Positions 16,228 through 23,222 of a stretch of 40,780 nucleotides of DNA are shown in pieces. Source of the DNA: Chryseobacterium gleum. GTDB lineage: Bacteria > Bacteroidota > Bacteroidia > Flavobacteriales_D > Crocinitomicaceae. The DNA is taken from contig CAMDGH010000014.1 of NCBI GenBank assembly GCA_945897755.1, forward strand, positions 1-40,780. Reading direction: 5' to 3'. The notes below the pieces were generated by a model. That model saw nothing but the letters and a program-made list of their open reading frames with translations. It was not told where the DNA came from and made no database searches. Position 1 is the first letter of the stretch, and every line of letters starts with the position of its first letter. Both the position numbers and the translations under genes were made by a program.

Positions 16228-17107
16228 TATAATTGAGAGTTACTTTGTCATTAACAATAAAAAAAACATTTTCACCTAATACAAGCGCTCTGTTATCTTC
16301 GATATGACCTGCTGGAAAATCGAATGCAAGTGGAATATGATAGCACGAAATGTGAGAAGAAATGACTTCATAAATCGACTTTCCAAAAGGGTTTTCCGTA
16401 TCTTTTAGTTGTGTCATACCTCCAACTAAAAGACCTTTAATTTTGCCCAAAATTCCGGATTTAAACAGACTATAAAAAATACGATCAATGTGGTAGATTT
16501 GTTCTCCAACATCTTCAATAAAAAGGATTGTATCTGTGTAATCTACTTCATCATCAGTTCCAATTAAGCTGTAGAGAATCGATAAATTTCCCCCAACTAA
16601 TTTTCCCTTTGCACTTCCTTTTTTATTCAATGGATGTGCCTCTATCGTATAACTAGGTCTTTCCCCTTTTAAAACTGTAAAAAGTGAATCAATTGATTCG
16701 GTAGAATTTAATTCAAAATTTAAGGGCATTGAAGCATGTAAAGCTGAAATTCCGTATCCTAATACGCGCTGGTGCAAAACGGTGATGTCTGAGAAACCAA
16801 TAATCCATTTTGGATTAGCATGGAATTTGGTCCAATTAATTAAGTGGAGTATTTGAATACAGCCATAACCTCCTCTAGCGCACAATACTGCCTTAACTTC
16901 AGGATCATCAAGTGCTTGTTGAAAATCTTGAGCACGTTCCTTGTCAGTGCCAGAAAAATAATGATGTTTTCCAATGCAATGTGAACTAATAGCCACACGA
17001 AAACCCTTTGATTCAATGAGTTCTTTTGCGAAGGTAACGTGCTCTGTTTCGATTGATTTTGCAGGAGATAAAATCGTTATAAGTTCTCCTTTTTGAATTG
17101 GAACCAT
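16220..17107 (-). CDS. Peptidase S66 family LD-carboxypeptidase
   Basis: 295 residues. The family cleaves L,D peptide bonds, classically removing the terminal D-Ala from murein tetrapeptides during peptidoglycan recycling; some members act on microcin or other substrates. The family elements are present: ILSPAKSIE at the N-terminus, LCARGGYGCIQIL, the nucleophile serine in IIGFSDITVLH, GKLVGGNLSILYSLIGT, the acidic residue in LFIEDVGEQIYHIDR, and the His in DFPAGHIEDNRALVLG. No signal peptide is seen, consistent with a cytoplasmic enzyme. Its upstream neighbours on the same strand are the feo genes, 6 bases away from the small Cys-rich gene, so it may be co-transcribed with them. Confidence 0.92.
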   Translation of the reverse strand: MVPIQKGELITILSPAKSIETEHVTFAKELIESKGFRVAISSHCIGKHHYFSGTDKERAQDFQQALDDPEVKAVLCARGGYGCIQILHLINWTKFHANPKWIIGFSDITVLHQRVLGYGISALHASMPLNFELNSTESIDSLFTVLKGERPSYTIEAHPLNKKGSAKGKLVGGNLSILYSLIGTDDEVDYTDTILFIEDVGEQIYHIDRIFYSLFKSGILGKIKGLLVGGMTQLKDTENPFGKSIYEVISSHISCYHIPLAFDFPAGHIEDNRALVLGENVFFIVNDKVTLNYIN

Positions 17108-17113
17108 TTTTTT

Positions 17114-17248
17114 TTATTTTTTTGCTTTTTCATTCGAGTTACTGCAGCAACTTCCACAAGAATCCGATGGTTTAAATAGTAATCTTAGTTTACGGATTAA
17201 AAAAAAGAGTGCAGTACATACAGATAGTAAAACAAATAAAAGCTGCAT
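17114..17248 (-). CDS. Small FeoB-associated Cys-rich membrane protein
   Basis: Short frame of 44 residues found by reading the gap after feoB: MQLLFVLLSVCTALFFLIRK, then KLRLLFKP and a Cys-rich tail (SDSCGSCCSNSNEK). One N-terminal membrane helix, basic residues, then a C-x2-C-C cluster: the layout of the FeoB-associated Cys-rich membrane protein family (FeoC-position proteins). It begins with ATG 1 base after the feoB stop, which implies translational coupling, and stops just before the LD-carboxypeptidase ATG. Role in Fe2+ uptake (metal hand-over or redox sensing) is inferred from family and position. Confidence 0.85.
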   Translation of the reverse strand: MQLLFVLLSVCTALFFLIRKLRLLFKPSDSCGSCCSNSNEKAKK

Positions 17249-17249
17249 A

Positions 17250-19205
17250 TTATGAAAATAAATTAAAGGTAATGTAACTAGCAAGATATGCTAATATTCC
17301 CATATATGCTAATTGTATTAGAGGCCATTTCCATGATTTTGTTTCTTTTTTAACAACTGCTAAGGTAGCCATACATTGCATTGCAAATACATAAAACACC
17401 ATTAATGACAATCCTGTTGCTAAAGAGAAAACATGCGACCCATCTGTTCTTTTTGCGTCCTTCAACTTTTTCAAGAGTGGAGACATATCTCCTTTATCGT
17501 GGTCTCCTATGCTGTATATAGTAGCCATAGAGCCAACAAATACCTCTCTTGCTGCAAAAGAGGTTAATAAACAGACACCGATTTTCCAATCATACCCAAG
17601 GGGGGCTATTATGGGTTCAATCGATTTTCCTAGAATTCCCATATAGGAATTTTCAAAACGTATCGCACTTACTTTTTCGTGATATTGAAGCTTTTCCGCT
17701 GTTGTTTTACCAACGGGTTTCTCGATACTATTGATTGCTTTTTCAATCCTATCCTTAGGTCCAAATGTTCCTAAAGCCCACAATAATATTGAAATAGAGA
17801 CAATTACTTTTCCTGCATCCCACAAAAACAACTTTCCTTTTTCAAGCACATTAATGAATATGTTTCCCCATCTAGGCCATTTAAATGTAGGAAGTTCAAG
17901 CATTAATAGACTAGCTTCATTCGTTTTCAAAATAAATTTCAAGAGAATAGCTATACATAAAGCAGAAATAAGGCCCAAAACATATAAGCCGAAAAAAACT
18001 AATCCTTGTAAATTGATAAATCCCAAAAAAGTTTTATTCGGAATAACAAGACCGATTAACAATGTAAAAACAGGAATCCGAGCACTACAACTTATTAATG
18101 GAGCAACCATGATCGTAATTAATCTTTCCTTCCAATTTGAAATGGTGCGTGTAGCCATAATGCCTGGAATGGCGCAAGCAGCGCTAGACAAAAGGGGGAC
18201 TACACTTCTGCCATTAAGTCCAAAGGGACGCATGAGTTTGTCCATTATGAATATAACGCGCGACATGTAGCCCGTTTCTTCCAATATCCCAAGTGTAAAA
18301 AACAAGAGTATAAGTTGAGGCAAGAAAATGATCACTCCTCCTATTCCTGGTATAATTCCTTTTGAAATTAAATCTGTAAAGAAACCTGGGGGCAATACTG
18401 TTGTCAACCAATTCGCCATCTGACCAAAAAGAGCGTCTATTAAACCCATTGGATAGGCTGCAAAAGAAAAAATAAGTTGAAAAATGGTTAATAATACAAG
18501 TAAAAAAAAAGAATATCCGAAAATTGGATGTATAAAAAATTTGTCTAACAGATTTGGTTTATATTTCTTTTTTTTATCCGTATTTATTGAAACACATGTG
18601 CTTAACCAGGTATTTATTAAATGAAATCTATTTTCCGTGTCTTTTACTTGTTTTTCGTGATCGGTTACTGATATAATTCCGTTTTCAATTTGATTTCTTT
18701 TCGGAAAAGGATTAGCCAAATGTGTTTTTAAACGCGATATACCCATCCGCACTCTTGCATTTGTTTCAACAATTAGGATGTCAGGAAAAATCCCTTGAAG
18801 TTTAGATATATCAATTTCTATTCCTTTTTTATGCGCAATATCTTGCATGTTTAAAAGTAAAATAGTGGGTAGCCCTAATTCATAAACCTGAGAAAAAAAC
18901 AATAAATTACGTTGTAAATTAGAAGAGTCAACGACAACGATTAGCGCTTCTGGAAAATCGGAATGTGAAGGATCGGATAAAATATCATACACCATTTTTT
19001 CATCTGATGACCTTGGATAAATACTATATGTTCCGGGTAAGTCAATCAATTCAATTTGTTTTCCCTCAATATCTATTCTTCCTGTTTTTTTATCAACGGT
19101 TAGTCCTGGAAAATTCCCTACGTGCTGATTCAATCCAGTTAAAATATTAAACAAAGATGACTTTCCCGTATTTGGGTTTCCGACTAGCGCAATTTTAGAG
19201 TACAT
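17250..19205 (-). CDS. feoB: Ferrous iron transporter B
   Basis: GTP-binding inner-membrane Fe2+ transporter, 651 residues (family about 650-780). The N-terminal G domain shows G1 GNPNTGKSS, G2 Thr in GLTVDKKTG, G3 DLPGTYS, G4 NMQD and a G5-like ETNARVRMG. The spacer is followed by the membrane region with the two Gate domains: GGVIIFLPQLILLFFTLGILEETGYMSR with LLSSAACAIPGIMATRT, and later SFAAREVFVGSMATIY. The conserved Cys in SAACAIPG is present. The start is ATG 19205, keeping the SKIALVGN strand. Follows feoA by 42 bases; a TATATTTG box (19231-19224) in the gap could give an extra promoter. Confidence 0.97.
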   Translation of the reverse strand: MYSKIALVGNPNTGKSSLFNILTGLNQHVGNFPGLTVDKKTGRIDIEGKQIELIDLPGTYSIYPRSSDEKMVYDILSDPSHSDFPEALIVVVDSSNLQRNLLFFSQVYELGLPTILLLNMQDIAHKKGIEIDISKLQGIFPDILIVETNARVRMGISRLKTHLANPFPKRNQIENGIISVTDHEKQVKDTENRFHLINTWLSTCVSINTDKKKKYKPNLLDKFFIHPIFGYSFFLLVLLTIFQLIFSFAAYPMGLIDALFGQMANWLTTVLPPGFFTDLISKGIIPGIGGVIIFLPQLILLFFTLGILEETGYMSRVIFIMDKLMRPFGLNGRSVVPLLSSAACAIPGIMATRTISNWKERLITIMVAPLISCSARIPVFTLLIGLVIPNKTFLGFINLQGLVFFGLYVLGLISALCIAILLKFILKTNEASLLMLELPTFKWPRWGNIFINVLEKGKLFLWDAGKVIVSISILLWALGTFGPKDRIEKAINSIEKPVGKTTAEKLQYHEKVSAIRFENSYMGILGKSIEPIIAPLGYDWKIGVCLLTSFAAREVFVGSMATIYSIGDHDKGDMSPLLKKLKDAKRTDGSHVFSLATGLSLMVFYVFAMQCMATLAVVKKETKSWKWPLIQLAYMGILAYLASYITFNLFS

Positions 19206-19223
19206 TTCAGGTTTTTAGAGATA

Positions 19224-19231
19224 CAAATATA
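19224..19231 (-). promoter_or_regulatory. Possible internal -7 element before feoB
   Basis: TATATTTG on the minus strand, in the 42-base gap between feoA and feoB, 18 bases before the feoB ATG. No -33 box; could be chance in AT-rich DNA. Confidence 0.25.
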
Positions 19232-19247
19232 CAATACTTTGCACTGG

Positions 19248-19490
19248 TTAATGATTAGTATGCTTTGGGTGAATAACAACCATACAGGCCTCATCCAATC
19301 GAAGAGAAAGAAGATAACCTCCAACATTAACTGCGATAGGACCCCCAAATGGCGCTTTAAAAACGAGTGTAACAGATTGCCCTTTAAACAGCCCCATTTC
19401 AATTAATTTAGATTGTATGAATCCTGATGAGAGGTGGTCAACCAGGTAGTCTTTACCCACAATTGCTTTTTCTAAGGTTAGAGATATCAT
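19248..19490 (-). CDS. feoA: FeoA domain protein
   Basis: 80 residues forming a small SH3-like beta barrel that binds the FeoB G domain or membrane part and modulates ferrous iron transport. Typical features are SSGFIQSKLIEMGLFKGQSVTLVFKAPFGGPIAVNVGGYLLSLR, read here as SKLIEMGLFKG, the glycine-rich PFGGPIAV and the LSLRLDEA end. Cytoplasmic. First gene of feoA-feoB-small Cys protein, divergent from gcvH across 253 bases. A -7 box (19504-19497) almost abuts the ATG, so the mRNA leader would be very short. Confidence 0.93.
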   Translation of the reverse strand: MISLTLEKAIVGKDYLVDHLSSGFIQSKLIEMGLFKGQSVTLVFKAPFGGPIAVNVGGYLLSLRLDEACMVVIHPKHTNH

Positions 19491-19496
19491 TATTTA

Positions 19497-19504
19497 CAAA
19501 CGTA
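19497..19504 (-). promoter_or_regulatory. -7 element of the feo operon, almost leaderless
   Basis: TACGTTTG on the minus strand matches TAnnTTTG and ends only 6 bases before the feoA ATG. Transcription would begin at or within a few bases of the start codon. I looked for a Fur-type palindrome; only a weak ATAATGATATC stretch overlaps the start codon, not enough to call. Confidence 0.45.
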
Positions 19505-19711
19505 AGCAATGTTATCTCCATATTCTATACCACAAAAAAGGTATTTTCTTGAATTACCTATTACGGCCTATTTTTTATTAAAACAAAACTATTTGCATTT
19601 ATTATCCTTGTTTTTATATCCTCTGTTCGAGTAAAAAAAAATATTTCATCCCTAACACGATATTTTAATTTGAAAAGATCGTATACGGGTATATTTTAGG
19701 TAAAAAAAGTA

Positions 19712-19719
19712 TACATTTG
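19712..19719 (+). promoter_or_regulatory. -7 element of gcvH
   Basis: TACATTTG matches TAnnTTTG, 24 bases before the gcvH ATG. No -33 TTG at standard spacing. No glycine riboswitch-like structure is evident; the leader would be too short to hold one. Confidence 0.45.
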
Positions 19720-19743
19720 CATATAATTAATTGAAAAAAGATT

Positions 19744-20121
19744 ATGAGTATTCCTGCTGAATTAAAATACACCAAAGATCACGAATGGGTTCGTGTAGAA
19801 GGAAATGTTGCCACTGTAGGCGTAACTGCTTTTGCTCAAGGCGAATTAGGAGATATCGTTTATGTTGAAGTAGAAACCGAAGGTGAAACTCTTGATAAAG
19901 AGGAAATTTTCGGCACAGTTGAAGCTGTAAAAACAGTATCTGACTTATACATGCCTATTTCGGGTAAGATAATTGAATTTAACTCTAATTTAGAGGCAAC
20001 TCCTGAGCTCGTTAATTCTGATCCTTATGGTGAAGGATGGATGGTAAAAATTGAATTATCAAATGATTCAGAAATTGATGAATTGATGAATTCTGATGAT
20101 TACGAAGCTCATATTTCGTAG
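19744..20121 (+). CDS. gcvH: Glycine cleavage system H protein
   Basis: 125-residue lipoyl carrier that shuttles the aminomethyl group between the P, T and L proteins. The lipoylation lysine is K63 in [16 protein letters not shown]. Other family signatures are [31 protein letters not shown] and [14 protein letters not shown]. Length is normal. It stands alone: gcvP and gcvT are not in the window, so expression is separate. A strong hairpin terminator follows 21 bases after the stop. Confidence 0.97.
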   Translation: MSIPAELKYTKDHEWVRVEGNVATVGVTAFAQGELGDIVYVEVETEGETLDKEEIFGTVEAVKTVSDLYMPISGKIIEFNSNLEATPELVNSDPYGEGWMVKIELSNDSEIDELMNSDDYEAHIS

Positions 20122-20142
20122 TCTTTAACATATTTAATCCAT

Positions 20143-20173
20143 AAAAAAGCACTGATTAAATCAGTGCTTTTTT
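20143..20173. terminator. Bidirectional terminator between gcvH and the YraN gene
   Basis: Perfect 14-base inverted repeat: AAAAAAGCACTGAT, loop TAA, ATCAGTGCTTTTTT, then more T. The A and T flanks make it work on both strands, which suits the convergent genes on either side. Confidence 0.85.
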
Positions 20174-20189
20174 ATTCCCGTTTTTTTCA

Positions 20190-20543
20190 TTAGCAACTAA
20201 ATGCATCTTCGATATGTTCAATCTGTGTAGAATAAGAATTGTGCACAATTGAAATGATATCAAATCGAACGTTTAAATCGATTTCATGTTCTTTAATATA
20301 CGCGTCAGCTACACGAATAATTTGTCGTTGTTTTGTTTTTGTTACAGCGCGCCATGGCTCACCTATTTCTGCTGTTTGACGCGTTTTTACTTCTGTAATG
20401 ATTAGTTTTGTTTCAGTTTTAGAAATAATATCAACTTCTTCCCTACCGTAATGATAGTTAAACGCGATGTGAGTATACCCGTTTTTTTTTAAAAAATCAC
20501 GGGCTAAAAGTTCACCAAATACACCTAATTCGTGTTGAGTCAT
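20190..20543 (-). CDS. YraN/UPF0102 family nuclease-fold protein
   Basis: 117 residues. It starts with the family's GVFGELLARDFLKKNGY and carries the restriction-endonuclease-like core YHYGREEVDIISKTETKLIITEVKTR, where E/D and ExK are the expected metal-binding residues, and a later RFDIISI. YraN proteins resemble Holliday-junction-type nucleases but their function is not established. Soluble, cytoplasmic. Has its own candidate -7 box (TATTTTTG, 20573-20566). Converges on gcvH through the shared terminator. Confidence 0.9.
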   Translation of the reverse strand: MTQHELGVFGELLARDFLKKNGYTHIAFNYHYGREEVDIISKTETKLIITEVKTRQTAEIGEPWRAVTKTKQRQIIRVADAYIKEHEIDLNVRFDIISIVHNSYSTQIEHIEDAFSC

Positions 20544-20565
20544 CTCTTTTTATGATTAAGATAAG

Positions 20566-20573
20566 CAAAAATA
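20566..20573 (-). promoter_or_regulatory. Candidate -7 element of the YraN gene
   Basis: TATTTTTG on the minus strand, 22 bases upstream of the ATG; a TTG lies 23 bases further upstream, slightly wider than ideal. Confidence 0.35.
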
Positions 20574-20597
20574 GTTGCTCTTTGCTGTTTTTTAAGC

Positions 20598-20625
20598 AAA
20601 AAAAAGACTTGAAAGTTTCAAGTCT
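20598..20625 (-). terminator. Terminator of the acidic-protein operon
   Basis: Palindrome AGACTTGAAA-G-TTTCAAGTCT (20605-20625), followed on the minus strand by an uninterrupted T run (20605-20598). Lies 30 bases after the stop of the gene at 20656-20985. Confidence 0.8.
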
Positions 20626-20655
20626 AGAATTAAATCAGTTTCTTTTTCAGAGCAG

Positions 20656-20985
20656 TTAATCATCTGACTCATCTGACTCTTCTTCTGGCTTATCATAATC
20701 ATCCTCATCTGACTCCTCCTCCTCAGCATCATCTTTCACATCGTCTGGAATCTCATCAAATTCATCTTCATCAGGAATTATAACTGGTTTTACTGGTTTT
20801 TTATTTAATTTTATTAAATAAACTACTTCATCCGTTTCCCATAATAAAGCATCTAATGTTTGACCAGTTGGTGTTTTTATTTGAGTCATACCTGGACCAA
20901 ATCCGTCAGGAAAGGCCAATTCAAGTCTTTCTTTAAGTTCATCAGAAAGCTTGTCGTAACTTACAATTGCTCGTTTTATTGACAT
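20656..20985 (-). CDS. Conserved small protein with acidic C-terminal tail
   Basis: 109 residues. The N-terminal ~65 residues form a compact alpha/beta region (SIKRAIVSYDKLSDELKERLELAFPDG, then TLDALLWETDEVVYLIKL). The last ~40 residues are almost entirely Asp, Glu, Ser and Pro. From memory, homologues in Flavobacteriia are conserved and sometimes carry the misleading label DNA primase; I see no primase motif. The acidic tail suggests binding to a basic partner. It follows a second small gene by 6 bases and is closed by a clear terminator, so the two form a bicistronic unit. Function unknown. Confidence 0.8.
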   Translation of the reverse strand: MSIKRAIVSYDKLSDELKERLELAFPDGFGPGMTQIKTPTGQTLDALLWETDEVVYLIKLNKKPVKPVIIPDEDEFDEIPDDVKDDAEEEESDEDDYDKPEEESDESDD

Positions 20986-20991
20986 TCTTAT

Positions 20992-21273
20992 TTATATTTC
21001 TAATTTATGTATTCTATGAATAGGTACAATTGTATTTTGTTTTAATACAATTGCCTTATCAGTAACTGCCCATATGGTCGTATTTACCTTTTTTAAACCC
21101 TGATTATCTGAAAAAAAAATAGTCACTTTATGACGCTCTAAATTGCCTAAAGATATCGCTCGGTCAATACTCATTTTTCGCATAGATAGCTCTTCCTTGG
21201 TAATTAAAATTTCATCTATTGGAAAATGCAATAAATGAACTTCTTCTTTTTCTATTAATTGGACTATTGACAT
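20992..21273 (-). CDS. Conserved hypothetical small protein
   Basis: 93 residues, no signal or membrane segment. N-terminal helix (VQLIEKEEVHLLHFP), a basic middle part (MRKMSIDRAISLGNLERHKVTIFF) and a beta-rich end (KKVNTTIWAVTDKAIVLKQNTIVPIHRIHKL). The ISLGNLERHKVTI and NTxIPIHRI pattern seems to be conserved in Bacteroidota, but I know no assigned function. The basic middle could pair with the acidic tail of the downstream protein. First gene of the two-gene unit, with a well-formed promoter. Confidence 0.75.
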   Translation of the reverse strand: MSIVQLIEKEEVHLLHFPIDEILITKEELSMRKMSIDRAISLGNLERHKVTIFFSDNQGLKKVNTTIWAVTDKAIVLKQNTIVPIHRIHKLEI

Positions 21274-21298
21274 GTATCTATTTTCAATAAATTTTCAG

Positions 21299-21330
21299 CA
21301 AAAATATAGTTAATCGCGAAAAAACAAAGT
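21299..21330 (-). promoter_or_regulatory. Promoter of the two-gene small-protein unit
   Basis: On the minus strand, CTTTG then an 18-base spacer then TATTTTTG (21306-21299): close to TTG-N19-TAnnTTTG. Leader of about 20 bases to ATG 21273. The rest of the 145-base gap up to dxr is AT-rich with no gene. Confidence 0.55.
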
Positions 21331-21418
21331 GATTTTCATTTTTTTTTTAAAAAAACAAAAAAAACATTAATTCAACAAGAGATTACAATTGGTTTAAAAA
21401 AACACCCTCTTAGGTTTT

Positions 21419-22576
21419 TTAATTCTTTAAAGAGTTTGCTAATATACGTGCAGCTGCATCCACTTCAACGAAATCTTGGTAAGATGGAAGTGCTACATAA
21501 GCACATTCGTGAAGAACTTGTTCATTAATACGAGCAATATCAAGAAATCGAATCTCATCTTTTAAAAATGCAGCAACACTTATTTCATTTGCTGCATTGA
21601 GAGCACACGCTGCTGTTCCTTCTTTTTCCATTGCTAGAAAAGCTAAGGACAAGTTAGTGAAGTTTTCGCGGTCTGCTTGCTCAAAAGTCAGTTGCGGATA
21701 ATCCAAAAAATTAAACCGAGGGTAGTCCGTTTTCAATCTGTCAGGATAAGTAAATGCATATTGTATTGGTAATTTCATGTCTGGTAGCCCCATTTGCGCT
21801 TTCATACTACCATCTTCGAATTGAACTAAAGAGTGAATAATGGATTGTGGGTGAACAATAACGTCAATCTGATCTGGTCTTAAATCAAATAACCATTTTG
21901 CTTCTATAACCTCTAATCCTTTGTTCATTAGAGTAGCTGAATCGATCGTGATTTTAGCTCCCATTGTCCAATTGGGATGTTTTAATGCTTGAGAACGTGT
22001 AACCGATTCTAACGCTTTACTATCCCAACCTCTAAAAGGCCCACCAGAAGCAGTTAAATAAATTTTCTCGATAGCATTACCTTGTTCTCCTGTTAAACAT
22101 TGAAAAATTGCTGAATGTTCCGAGTCAACAGGGTAAATAGTAACATTGAATTTGATTGCTAATTGATTGATTAGTGAGCCTGCTACAACTAAGGTTTCTT
22201 TATTTGCAAGCGCTATTGTTTTTTTCGCTTTTATTGCTTCTATTGTTGGTTTTAACCCAGCATATCCAACAAGTGCAGTAAGCACGATATCTATTTCACT
22301 AGAGACAACGATTTGATTCAATGACTCTTGGCCAGTAAATACTTTTATATCTTGACTCCAAAGTGCTTCTTTTACTTTTTGATAATGAGATTCATCAACA
22401 ATGACAACACTATTTGGTTGGTGTTTTATCGCTTGATGAATTAATAATTCATAATTTGAATGCGCTGTGAGCACTTGTAAATCGAACTTGTCAGGATAAG
22501 CTTCTATAACTTCTAATGCTTGGGTTCCAATAGACCCTGTTGACCCTAGAATAGCGATGCCTTTTTTTTTCGTCAT
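21419..22576 (-). CDS. dxr: 1-deoxy-D-xylulose 5-phosphate reductoisomerase
   Basis: Second enzyme of the MEP isoprenoid pathway: NADPH- and Mn/Mg-dependent conversion of DXP to MEP. 385 residues, normal. Seen: nucleotide-binding ILGSTGSIGTQALEVI, ALANKETLVVAG, the metal/substrate residues in PVDSEHSAIFQCL, the flexible-loop ASGGPFRGW, HPNWTMGAKITIDSATLMNKGLEVIEA, and VHPQSIIHSLVQFEDGS. The start at ATG 22576 keeps the GSTGSIG loop. A -7 box ends 5 bases before the ATG, so the transcript may be leaderless. dxs lies 11 kb away on the same strand, in a separate unit. Confidence 0.97.
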   Translation of the reverse strand: MTKKKGIAILGSTGSIGTQALEVIEAYPDKFDLQVLTAHSNYELLIHQAIKHQPNSVVIVDESHYQKVKEALWSQDIKVFTGQESLNQIVVSSEIDIVLTALVGYAGLKPTIEAIKAKKTIALANKETLVVAGSLINQLAIKFNVTIYPVDSEHSAIFQCLTGEQGNAIEKIYLTASGGPFRGWDSKALESVTRSQALKHPNWTMGAKITIDSATLMNKGLEVIEAKWLFDLRPDQIDVIVHPQSIIHSLVQFEDGSMKAQMGLPDMKLPIQYAFTYPDRLKTDYPRFNFLDYPQLTFEQADRENFTNLSLAFLAMEKEGTAACALNAANEISVAAFLKDEIRFLDIARINEQVLHECAYVALPSYQDFVEVDAAARILANSLKN

Positions 22577-22580
22577 AGTG

Positions 22581-22611
22581 CAAAGATAGGAATTGTTCTT
22601 TTAGAACTCAA
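22581..22611 (-). promoter_or_regulatory. dxr promoter giving a nearly leaderless mRNA
   Basis: On the minus strand TTTTG, a 20-base spacer, then TATCTTTG (22588-22581). The -7 box ends 5 bases before the start codon, so the predicted transcription start coincides with the ATG or lies within a few bases of it. Confidence 0.55.
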
Positions 22612-22688
22612 AAATAGGCCTTTCTCTTATTTAATATGTGTTTATTTGTAGAAGTAAGGGTTTTATCTTTTTTAAAGCTATTTTAATT

Positions 22689-23129
22689 ATGAATAAATTG
22701 GAAATCCATAAACTGCTTTTATCTCAATTGACTTATAATTACAATCAGTTAGTAGAACAACAACTATCTGGAAATAAACAGAACGATTTCAAAAGTTCAG
22801 CAGGTGATAAGCATGAGACGGGTGTTGCAATGGCTCATCTTGAGCAAGAAAAACAAGGAAATCAACTTCGTAATTTAGAACAACAAATTTCTATTGTAGG
22901 CCGATTAAATCCAGCTTTATTAGCAGAAGATATTCGTATGGGGAGCTTGGTTAAAACATCAATGGGTTGGTTTTATATCTCCATTGCTTTTGGAAAACTA
23001 ATCATTAATCATGAACTTGTTTTTTGCATGGGAATGAATGCTCCTTTAGCAAACGTATTAATAGGTAAAAAAAAAGGTGCCATTATTGATTGGCAGGGCT
23101 CACAAATAACGATAATTCAATTTAGTTGA
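22689..23129 (+). CDS. GreA/GreB-like protein
   Basis: 146 residues from ATG 22689. A longer frame from GTG 22638 would add 17 unusual residues, and a weak -7-like box (TTTATTTG, 22641-22648) lies inside it, so I prefer the ATG. The N-terminal coiled region carries SSAGDKHETGVAMAHLEQEK, the signature shared with Gre factors, and the C-terminal part (LVKTSMGWFYISIAFG...MNAPLANVLIGKKKGA) resembles the FKBP-like Gre C domain that ends SPIGKALLGKKxGD. Such short proteins are common in Flavobacteriia and are often mislabelled 3-oxoacyl-ACP synthase. Probably binds RNA polymerase via its secondary channel; the acidic tip residues needed for transcript cleavage are not clear. Confidence 0.7.
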   Translation: MNKLEIHKLLLSQLTYNYNQLVEQQLSGNKQNDFKSSAGDKHETGVAMAHLEQEKQGNQLRNLEQQISIVGRLNPALLAEDIRMGSLVKTSMGWFYISIAFGKLIINHELVFCMGMNAPLANVLIGKKKGAIIDWQGSQITIIQFS

Positions 23130-23222
23130 ATTTCAGCTCTAAATTCAGTTTATTTTAAAAAAATAGATTACTTTAGGACTTATTATAACGTATTGTTTAA
23201 GAATTTATACCCTTTTTCATAA

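Noticed and set aside
17731..18270. 179-codon frame on the plus strand
   Set aside because: Lies entirely antisense to the feoB membrane domain; no motif, and feoB is unmistakable.
19480..19540. Fur box upstream of feoA
   Set aside because: Only a partial ATAATGATATC match overlapping the start codon; not a convincing 7-1-7 palindrome.
19600..19743. Glycine riboswitch or other leader structure before gcvH
   Set aside because: The -7 box at 19712 leaves only about 25 bases of leader and no conserved riboswitch core is visible.
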